Assembly: GCA_905235995.1 (NCBI GenBank)
Contig: CAJONI010000026.1
Span: 1 to 64,000, forward strand
Length of the DNA stretch: 64,000 nucleotides
From: an uncultured Bacteroidales bacterium
GTDB taxonomy: Bacteria > Bacteroidota > Bacteroidia > Bacteroidales > UBA932
Direction of reading: 5' to 3'
The notes beneath the pieces were generated by a model. It saw only the letters and a program-made list of their open reading frames with translations, searched no databases and was not told the origin of the DNA. This document shows, in pieces, positions 57,053 through 64,000 of the stretch. Numbering within the stretch: the stretch's first letter is position 1; every line of letters starts with the position of its first letter. The position numbers and the translations under genes were made by a program.

Positions 57053-58404
57053 CAGAGGCTCTTGAGATAGTTTTCTATGGGTTCGACGAAGCGGTCGATG
57101 TCGCCTGCGCCGAAGGTGCCCAGGCAGTCTATCCTTCGGGTGCGGAGATGGTCCATGAGCTGCTCGCGTGGCACCAGGACCTTGTCCTCGAGCTTCACCT
57201 GGTCGAAGATGATCTCCGAAGTCACTCCGGGGATGGGTTCCTCGCGCGCCGGATAGATGGGCAGCAGGATAAGGGCGTCGAGCCCGCCGAGGGCGTCTGC
57301 GAAGTCGTCTGCGAAGTCGCGGGTGCGGGTGAACAGGTGCGGCTGGAAGATGCCGGTCAGGTGGCGTCCGGGGAACATGTCGCGCATGGCGCCTATGGCC
57401 GCGCGGAGTTCGTTGGGGTGGTGGGCGTAGTCGTCCACGTAGGCCACTTCAGGACTTTCCACCCGGATGTCGAAACGGCGCCTGACTCCCTGGAAACTGG
57501 CCAGGGCATCGCGCAGGGCTTTAGGCGGAGTGCCGTGAAGCAGCGCGGCCGCGGAGGCGGCGATGGCGTTCTCCACGTTCACCTTTCCGGGGATTCCCAT
57601 CTGGCAGTGTTCGATGCGTCCGCCGGGGTGATTGAGAGTAAAGTCGAACCTTCCGCCCGGAAGCGGGGTTATGTCGGAGGCGAAGTAGGCGCAGGGTGTG
57701 TCGTAGGAGTAGCGCAGTATCTTCGCCGAGATGTTGGACATGGGGATGTGCACGCCCATCTTTACCACTACAGCCCCGTCGACGTCGACCTGTGAGGCAA
57801 ACTGTCCGAAGGCCTCCAGCAGGGTCGCGTGGTCGTTGTAGATGTCGAGATGGTCGGGGTCGGTGGAGGTGACCACTGCCACGTGGGGGTGCAGCTGCAG
57901 GAACGACCGGTCGAACTCATCGGCCTCGGCCACAAGCAGATGCTTGTCGGAAAGCAGCAGATTGCTGCCGTAGTTTTTCGAAATCCCGCCCAGGAAGGCG
58001 TTGCAGCCTTCTCCCGACTGGGTGAGTATGTGAGCGAGCAGGGTGCTGGTGGTCGTCTTGCCGTGGGTGCCCGACACCGCGAGGCATTCCTGTCCGCGGG
58101 CTATCTCGCCCAGGGCCTTTGCCCGCTTGCAGAGCGTGTAGTTGTTGCTGCGGACGTACTGCATCTCCTTGAGGTCTTCGGGGATTGCGGGCGTATATAT
58201 GACAAAGGTATTTTGGATGTCTTTGGGGATGGCCTCGACATTGTCCTCGTAGTGGACGGCGATGCCTTCTTCCTCGAGGGAGCGGGTCAGCGGCGAGGGG
58301 GTGCGGTCGTAGCCCGAGACCTCGAAGCCGCGATGCTTGAAATAGCGGGCTATGGCGCTCATGCCTATGCCCCCGATTCCCAGGAAATAGTAGTGGCTAT
58401 ACAT
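57052..58404 (-). CDS. murC: UDP-N-acetylmuramate--L-alanine ligase
   Basis: YFLGIGGIGMSAIARYF; VSGTHGKTTTSTLLAHIL. Confidence 0.97.
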   Translation of the reverse strand: MYSHYYFLGIGGIGMSAIARYFKHRGFEVSGYDRTPSPLTRSLEEEGIAVHYEDNVEAIPKDIQNTFVIYTPAIPEDLKEMQYVRSNNYTLCKRAKALGEIARGQECLAVSGTHGKTTTSTLLAHILTQSGEGCNAFLGGISKNYGSNLLLSDKHLLVAEADEFDRSFLQLHPHVAVVTSTDPDHLDIYNDHATLLEAFGQFASQVDVDGAVVVKMGVHIPMSNISAKILRYSYDTPCAYFASDITPLPGGRFDFTLNHPGGRIEHCQMGIPGKVNVENAIAASAAALLHGTPPKALRDALASFQGVRRRFDIRVESPEVAYVDDYAHHPNELRAAIGAMRDMFPGRHLTGIFQPHLFTRTRDFADDFADALGGLDALILLPIYPAREEPIPGVTSEIIFDQVKLEDKVLVPREQLMDHLRTRRIDCLGTFGAGDIDRFVEPIENYLKSL

Positions 58405-59509
58405 GTTCTGTCAATGAAAGTACTTCTTTTGCAATTACTTCGGCGGCATCCTTCCGGCCGAGCCCCAGGATGTTGGCCTCCATTCCGGCTATGCGTTCAG
58501 GGTCGGCCATGAGGCTGTCGATGGCCTCCGGCAGCTTCTCCGTCGCTTCGGCGTCGCGCACCATGATGGCCGCGTCCTTCTTCACCAGGGCCATCGCGTT
58601 GTGGGTCTGGTGGTCCTCCGCAACGACTGGCGAAGGTACGAATATCGTGGCTTTTCCGGCAACGCAGAGCTCGGAGATGGTGCCCGCGCCGGCCCTCGAC
58701 ACTATCACGTCGGCTACGGCGTAGGCCAGGTCCATGCGCTGTATGAAGTCGCTGTAGTAGAGATTGGGCACCTGGCGGCCTTCCATGAAGCTGTCTATAC
58801 CGGCCCTGTACTTGCGGCCGCACTGCCAGATGACCTGGTAGTCAGAGCCCGCGGCGCGGTTTTCCACCCAGTCCTTCATCACATTGTTGAGCGTGCTGCA
58901 TCCCAGGCTGCCGCCCACCACGAAGAGCGTCTTCTTTCTGGGATCGAGCCCGTAGAACCCGTAGCCCTCGGCGCGTTGCTCCGGCGTGGCCGGGGCGATC
59001 TCGCTGCGTATGGGATTGCCGGTCAGGATGATCTTGTCGGCGGGGAAGAAGCGCTCCATGCCTTCGTAGGCGGTGCAGATGCGACGTGCGCGCTTCCCGA
59101 GCAGTCTGTTGACCAGGCCCGCATAGGAGTTCTGCTCCTGGATGAGGCAGGGGATCCCGCGGCGCGAAGCGCTCATCAGTACAGGGGCGCTGGCATAGCC
59201 TCCGACCCCCACGACCACGTCGGGCTTGAAATCCTTCAGTATCTTCCTGGCCTTTCGGATGCTCTTGCCGAGCTTGAAGATGAAGGTCAGGTTCCTGGGG
59301 GAAAGCGAGCGCTGGAGTCCCGCCACGGGCAGCCCGATGATGGGGTAGCCCGCCGCGGGCACCCGTTCCATCTCCATCCTGCCTTCGGCCCCGACGAAGA
59401 GTATCTCGGCTTCGGGCCTGAGCGCCTTGATGGCGTTGGCTATCGAGAGGGCGGGAAAGATGTGCCCTCCGGTCCCGCCGCCGCTTATTATTATGCGAGG
59501 TTTATTCAT
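58397..59509 (-). CDS. murG: MurG glycosyltransferase
   Basis: ISGGGTGGHIFPALSIA; VVGVGGYASAPV; SRAGAGTISEL. Confidence 0.97.
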   Translation of the reverse strand: MNKPRIIISGGGTGGHIFPALSIANAIKALRPEAEILFVGAEGRMEMERVPAAGYPIIGLPVAGLQRSLSPRNLTFIFKLGKSIRKARKILKDFKPDVVVGVGGYASAPVLMSASRRGIPCLIQEQNSYAGLVNRLLGKRARRICTAYEGMERFFPADKIILTGNPIRSEIAPATPEQRAEGYGFYGLDPRKKTLFVVGGSLGCSTLNNVMKDWVENRAAGSDYQVIWQCGRKYRAGIDSFMEGRQVPNLYYSDFIQRMDLAYAVADVIVSRAGAGTISELCVAGKATIFVPSPVVAEDHQTHNAMALVKKDAAIMVRDAEATEKLPEAIDSLMADPERIAGMEANILGLGRKDAAEVIAKEVLSLTEHV

Positions 59510-60788
59510 TCTTATAGCTGTCTTGCGAGGTGGTGGTATAGTTGATATCTGCCGATTCGAGGGTGCTGGTGGCCATGACCCTGAGATCCTGCTTGTCGAG
59601 CTGGCGGTTGACCGACAGTATCATGCCGAAGGCTCCGCTCAGCACCAGGTAGGCCGTGCCTCCGTGGCTGATAAGTGGCAGAGTATGGCCCGTGATGGGC
59701 AGTATCCTGACGTTGACCAGTATGTGCAGGAAGGCCTGCGTGGTGATGAGGAACGCCAGGCCCACTATCAGCACGCTGGAGTAGGTGGCGGTGCAGCGCT
59801 GGCAGAGCCTGATGCAACGGAAGAGGAATATGAGATAGAGCAGTATCACGAAACTGCCGCCGATCAGGCCGTATTCCTCGACTATGAAGGCGAAGATGAA
59901 GTCGGAGAATGCCATCGACAGGGAGTAGCGCTGGGTGCTCTTGCCGGGACCCTTGCCGAAGATTCCGCCCTCGGAGATGGCTACCTTGGCGTTCTCGCTC
60001 TGACGGTCCTTGTCCTTGAGCTGCCGGGCCTCCTCCGCGGTAAGGGTGGCCAGGTCGGCCTCCTCCTTCTCGAAGTGGGCGGTCAGTCGGCTTTCCACCG
60101 TGCCGAAACGGTTGAACACCCTGCCAACGGCCGTCCTCTGCCTCTCTGGCCTGCCCGCGAAGAAGGCGTGGTAGGTGAGAAACATCAGCAGGACTATGCC
60201 CGCCAGGATGAGCACCGTAAGGCCCAGGTTCCTGAAACTCACGTTGAGGAAGAATAGGATCAGGAAGCTGATCACTCCGATGAGCAGGGCGGAGGAGAAA
60301 CTGTTCTGCATTATCAGCAGGCAGACGGCTCCCACCGGAAGCAGGATCCTGAGGGCGAACTGCTTGAATTCCGCGAGGTCTTCGCCCCAGAGTTCCATGG
60401 CCTTGGCCAGATAGAGTATCACTCCTACCTTAGCGAATTCGAACACCTGCAGCGTGTGCCCGGCGATCTTGATGCCGCGCACTGCGCCGTTGAGCTCGGC
60501 GCGCATGCCCGGGACGAAGAGCATCAGCAGCATCAGCACCGAGGCGCCGTAAATGACGAAGGAGAAGGTGCGGTAGAAGCGCAGGGGGATGATGTAGCAT
60601 ATCAGCAGGGCGGCGAATCCCATCAGCACCGACTTGGTCTGCTCGATGAAGATTGACACCTTGCTCACGCCACGCGAAGTGGCCAGGAAGCTGCTGGAGC
60701 TGAACACGGCGGCGATCGAGATCATCGCGAAAAGCACCACGATGATCCAGATCAGACGGTCTCCCTTGAGCTTCCAGAAATCCCTCAT
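59502..60788 (-). CDS. ftsW: FtsW/RodA/SpoVE family cell-wall polymerase
   Basis: Multi-TM; LPITGHTLPLISHGGTAYLVLSGAFGMILSV. Confidence 0.93.
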   Translation of the reverse strand: MRDFWKLKGDRLIWIIVVLFAMISIAAVFSSSSFLATSRGVSKVSIFIEQTKSVLMGFAALLICYIIPLRFYRTFSFVIYGASVLMLLMLFVPGMRAELNGAVRGIKIAGHTLQVFEFAKVGVILYLAKAMELWGEDLAEFKQFALRILLPVGAVCLLIMQNSFSSALLIGVISFLILFFLNVSFRNLGLTVLILAGIVLLMFLTYHAFFAGRPERQRTAVGRVFNRFGTVESRLTAHFEKEEADLATLTAEEARQLKDKDRQSENAKVAISEGGIFGKGPGKSTQRYSLSMAFSDFIFAFIVEEYGLIGGSFVILLYLIFLFRCIRLCQRCTATYSSVLIVGLAFLITTQAFLHILVNVRILPITGHTLPLISHGGTAYLVLSGAFGMILSVNRQLDKQDLRVMATSTLESADINYTTTSQDSYKNE

Positions 60789-60800
60789 CCTGCGACCCTC

Positions 60801-62132
60801 CTACAGTTTCCTGACGGCCTCCTTGAACTGGCGGCCGCGGTCTTCATAGTTCTTGAACAGGTCGAAGCTCGCGCAGCAGGGACTCAGCAGCACTATGTCG
60901 CCCGGCACCGCGAGTTCGGCGCACTTGTTCACGCAGCTCTCCGCGGAAAGGGTCTCATAGACGGGGACCATTCCACCGAAGAAGTCCTTGATCTTCCTGT
61001 TGTCGACGCCGAGGCAGACTATGGCTTTCACCTTTTCGCGCACCAGGTCGGCGAGGGGGGAGTAGTCGTTGCCCTTGTCGGTGCCGCCCAGGATCAGGAC
61101 GGTGGGTGCGTTGACGCTCTCCAGGGCATACCAGGTCGAGTTGACGTTGGTGGCCTTCGAGTCGTTGATGTAGAGCACCCCGCCCACCGAAAGCACCTTC
61201 TCCATACGGTGTTCCACGCCTTCGAAGGTGGTGAGCGACTTGCGTATGGTCTCGTTGGTGATGTTCATGATCTTGCCGGTGATGGCGGCTGCCATGGAGT
61301 TGTATACGTTGTGGCGGCCCTTGAGCGAGAGGTCTTCCACCAGGATGTCGAACTCGTCGCCGTCGTAGCGCACCCGTACGGTATCGTCTTCGAGCCATGC
61401 GCCCTCCTCCACCTGTCCGTACTGGGTGAACGGAAGCTTGCGCGCCTGGACCACTATCTTGTTGAGCTCGCCGATGGTCACCTCGTCGTCGGAGCAGAAG
61501 ATGAAGCAGTCCTCCGGCCGCATGTTGCGGGTGATGCGGAACTTGGCGTTGATGTAGTTCTGGAAGCAGTGGTCGTAGCGGTCGAGGTGGTCGGGGGTGA
61601 TGTTCATCAGCACCGCTATGTCGGCCTTGAAATCGTACATGTTATCGAGCTGGAAACTGCTGATTTCCAGTACGTAGATATCATGCTTCTCGGTAGCCAC
61701 CTGCATCGCGTAGCTCTTGCCTATGTTGCCGCCCAGGCCCACGTTGAAGCCCGCGTTCTGCAGCAGATAGTAGATCAGCGAGGTGGTGGTGGTCTTGCCG
61801 TTGCTGCCGGTGATGCAGATCTTGCGTGCGGTGTCGTACCATCCGGCGAACTCTATCTCCGATATGACGGGGGTATCCTGCGCGTGGAGCTTCTCCACCA
61901 GCGGGGCGTTGTCGGGGATGCCGGGGCTCTTGACCACCAGGTCGGCGTCGAGCACACGTTCGACGGTGTGCCCGCCTTCCTCGAAGGGAATCTCCCATTT
62001 GCGAAGCTGCTCGCGGTAAGCCTCCTTCAGCTGTCCGCTGTCCGAGAGGAACACGTCGTAGTCCTTCACCTTTGCCAGGACCGCTGCACCTACGCCGCTT
62101 TCGCCGCCGCCAAGAATGACTGCTCTTTTCAT
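60801..62132 (-). CDS. murD: UDP-N-acetylmuramoylalanine--D-glutamate ligase
   Basis: ILGGGESGVGAAVLA; CITGSNGKTTTTSLIYYLL. Listed ORF to 62795 is over-extended into mraY. Confidence 0.95.
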   Translation of the reverse strand: MKRAVILGGGESGVGAAVLAKVKDYDVFLSDSGQLKEAYREQLRKWEIPFEEGGHTVERVLDADLVVKSPGIPDNAPLVEKLHAQDTPVISEIEFAGWYDTARKICITGSNGKTTTTSLIYYLLQNAGFNVGLGGNIGKSYAMQVATEKHDIYVLEISSFQLDNMYDFKADIAVLMNITPDHLDRYDHCFQNYINAKFRITRNMRPEDCFIFCSDDEVTIGELNKIVVQARKLPFTQYGQVEEGAWLEDDTVRVRYDGDEFDILVEDLSLKGRHNVYNSMAAAITGKIMNITNETIRKSLTTFEGVEHRMEKVLSVGGVLYINDSKATNVNSTWYALESVNAPTVLILGGTDKGNDYSPLADLVREKVKAIVCLGVDNRKIKDFFGGMVPVYETLSAESCVNKCAELAVPGDIVLLSPCCASFDLFKNYEDRGRQFKEAVRKL

Positions 62133-62134
62133 GA

Positions 62135-63325
62135 CTATCTGATTTTCAGGGTTACTATGGTTATGACTGCCAGCAGGATCGACACAATCCAGAACCTGAC
62201 GACTATCTTGTTTTCGGGTTGAATCCCCTCCGGATGCTGGATCACCGCGTCGGGATTCTCTTTCTGGTAGTGGTGGTGGAGCGGCGACATGCGGAACACC
62301 CGCACTCCCGTTCCCGTCTTTTTCTTGGTATACTTGAACCAGAAGCGCTGCACTATCACCGAGAGGCTCTCCACCAGGAAGATGCCGCAGAGTATGGGCA
62401 GCAGCAGCTCCTTGCGGATGAGTATCGCCATGACGCCGATGATGCCGCCGAGCGCCAGGCTGCCGGTGTCGCCCATGAACACCTGCGCGGGGAAGGCGTT
62501 GTACCAGAGGAAGCCCAGCAGCGCGCCCACGAAGCAGCACACGAACACCGAGACTTCGCCCGAGTCGGGCAGGTACATGATGTTGAGGTATTCGGCGAAT
62601 CCTGCGTGACCTGACACGTAGGCCAGCACGCCGAGGGTCGCTCCCACTATGGCGGAGACGCCCGCCGCCAGGCCGTCCATTCCGTCGGTCAGGTTGGTGC
62701 CGTTGGAGCAGGCGGTAATGATGATGGTTATCACGAGCACGTAGAGGCCTCCCTGCAGGGCCCTGACAAACTGTCCGGAGAAGGGGATCAGCCACTTGTA
62801 GTCGAACTCGTTGCCCTTGAAGAACGGGATGGTGGTGCGGCTGTAGCTCTCTCCGCCCCTGGCGGTCAGGTAGAGGGTCAGGCCCACCGCCAGACCGAGC
62901 GCCACCTGGGCCGCTATCTTGTATTTTCCGTTGAGACCTTCCTTGTTGTGCTTGAATACCTTGATGTAGTCGTCGAGGAAGCCGAGCGTTCCGAGCCAGA
63001 CCGTAGTTCCGATGAGCAGCAGGGTGTTGGTGTTGGTAAGGTCGCCGAAGAGCAGTATGGGAACCAGGATGGAGAGAAGAATGATGATGCCTCCCATCGT
63101 GGGGGTGCCTTTCTTCTGGAGCTGTCCTTCGAGGCCGAGGTCGCGAATCGATTCGCCTATCTGCTTCTTCCTCAGCCAGGCTATGATTTTCTTGCCTGCG
63201 AACATCGAGGTGAAGATGGCCACTATGCTGCAGAGTATGGCGCGGAAGGATATGTACTGCATCAGGCCGGCTCCCGGGAAGTCTATTCCGGCGTTATTCA
63301 GGTATTCGAACAGGTGGTACAGCAT
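62135..63325 (-). CDS. mraY: Phospho-N-acetylmuramoyl-pentapeptide transferase
   Basis: [37 protein letters not shown]. Confidence 0.97.
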   Translation of the reverse strand: MLYHLFEYLNNAGIDFPGAGLMQYISFRAILCSIVAIFTSMFAGKKIIAWLRKKQIGESIRDLGLEGQLQKKGTPTMGGIIILLSILVPILLFGDLTNTNTLLLIGTTVWLGTLGFLDDYIKVFKHNKEGLNGKYKIAAQVALGLAVGLTLYLTARGGESYSRTTIPFFKGNEFDYKWLIPFSGQFVRALQGGLYVLVITIIITACSNGTNLTDGMDGLAAGVSAIVGATLGVLAYVSGHAGFAEYLNIMYLPDSGEVSVFVCCFVGALLGFLWYNAFPAQVFMGDTGSLALGGIIGVMAILIRKELLLPILCGIFLVESLSVIVQRFWFKYTKKKTGTGVRVFRMSPLHHHYQKENPDAVIQHPEGIQPENKIVVRFWIVSILLAVITIVTLKIR

Positions 63326-63337
63326 GGCTTCTCGGGC

Positions 63338-64000
63338 TTATTTCATTTCTTCAAAGGTTTCTTCTATCACCTCGCGGTCGTCGAAGTGAAGTTTCTCCGT
63401 GCCGACTATCTGGTAGTCCTCGTGCCCCTTGCCGGCCACCAGGACCACTGCGCCCTGCGGGGCGGTCATCAGCGCGGTGCGTATGGCCTCGCGCCTGTCT
63501 GCGATGAAGAGGCTTTTGGCGCGGGCTGGGATGTCCATTCCGGCGCGGATATCCTGGATGATGGCTCCGGGTTCCTCTTTCCTCGGGTTGTCTGAGGTCA
63601 CCACCACGCGGTCGGCGTAGCGGGCGGCGATGGCGCCCATCTCGGGGCGTTTGGTCTTGTCGCGGTTGCCTCCGCAGCCGAACACGCACCAGAGCGAGCG
63701 GTCGCGGGCGGTCTCGCGCAGGGTCTTGAGCACGTTTTCCAGTGCGTCAGGGGTGTGTGCGTAGTCGACCACGGCCGTCAGGTCGTTGCCTCCGCGCACG
63801 AAGTCGAGCCTGCCGGGCACGGGGCCGAGGGCGCTCATGGCCGTGAGCACCTCTTCGCGCTTCTGGCCGAGCAGCAGGGCAGTGGCATAGACCGCCAGCA
63901 GGTTCGAGGCGTTGTGCGCGCCTATGAAGCGGGTCCAAACCTGGGTACCGTCGAGGCTCACCAGCATGCCTTCCAGGCTCTCTTCCACTATCTTGCAGCG
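63338..64000 (-). CDS. murE: UDP-MurNAc-tripeptide synthetase MurE (C-terminal part; 5' end outside window)
   Basis: GPVPGRLDFV, VVDYAHTPDALENVL, TSDNPRKEEP, GKGHEDYQ; operon context. Confidence 0.93.
   Translation of the reverse strand, partial: RCKIVEESLEGMLVSLDGTQVWTRFIGAHNASNLLAVYATALLLGQKREEVLTAMSALGPVPGRLDFVRGGNDLTAVVDYAHTPDALENVLKTLRETARDRSLWCVFGCGGNRDKTKRPEMGAIAARYADRVVVTSDNPRKEEPGAIIQDIRAGMDIPARAKSLFIADRREAIRTALMTAPQGAVVLVAGKGHEDYQIVGTEKLHFDDREVIEETFEEMK

Noticed and set aside
60801-62795. 664-aa ORF as a single large MurD
   Set aside because: The first ~220 residues are an out-of-frame reading of mraY; true MurD starts at 62132 (MKRAVILGGGESG).
54918-63325. dcw cluster as an unusual locus
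   Set aside because: Gene order and overlaps are ordinary for Bacteroidota; no unexplained insertions seen.

Overview
The window is a moderately high-GC Bacteroidota (probably Bacteroidales) chromosome segment. Support: SusC/SusD pairs, a hybrid two-component regulator, and TAnnTTTG -7 promoters throughout. From left to right: (i) ordinary genes (ExbD end, alkaline phosphatase, GHL10, asnS, udk, TonB, BASS transporter). (ii) A plant-polysaccharide locus at about 7-34 kb: divergent GH9, a frameshifted Fe-ADH, an oxidoreductase, a fused GH10-CE1 xylanase/esterase, two tandem SusC/SusD pairs plus a TIG-repeat surface protein (same order as the xusABCDE xylan system), an HTCS regulator, a GPH symporter, GH43 and a GH5 lipoprotein. 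(iii) Accessory genes at 34-50 kb, including a BlaI / M56-TonB / TPR / outer-membrane-barrel operon and an exported choloylglycine-hydrolase-like Ntn enzyme. (iv) A minus-strand dcw cluster (murE-mraY-murD-ftsW-murG-murC-ftsQ-ftsA-ftsZ) followed by gltX, rpiB and truB. The strongest unexplained signal is at 45.77-47.95 kb. A divergent RAYT-like HUH/Y1 protein with a long C-terminal extension lies between two direct 140-bp intergenic repeats, with 7 mismatches and no indels by hand alignment. Each repeat carries four invariant octamers in alternating orientation (GGACGCGA / TCGCGTCC / GGACGCGA / TCGCGTCC), starting exactly every 36 bp. This resembles a REP/BIME-type element and its transposase. 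A second notable item is the three ~140-aa Trp-rich repeats in the XusE-like protein, where repeats 1 and 3 are almost identical at DNA level. No tRNA, rRNA or CRISPR array was recognised. All calls are by eye, without database searches.
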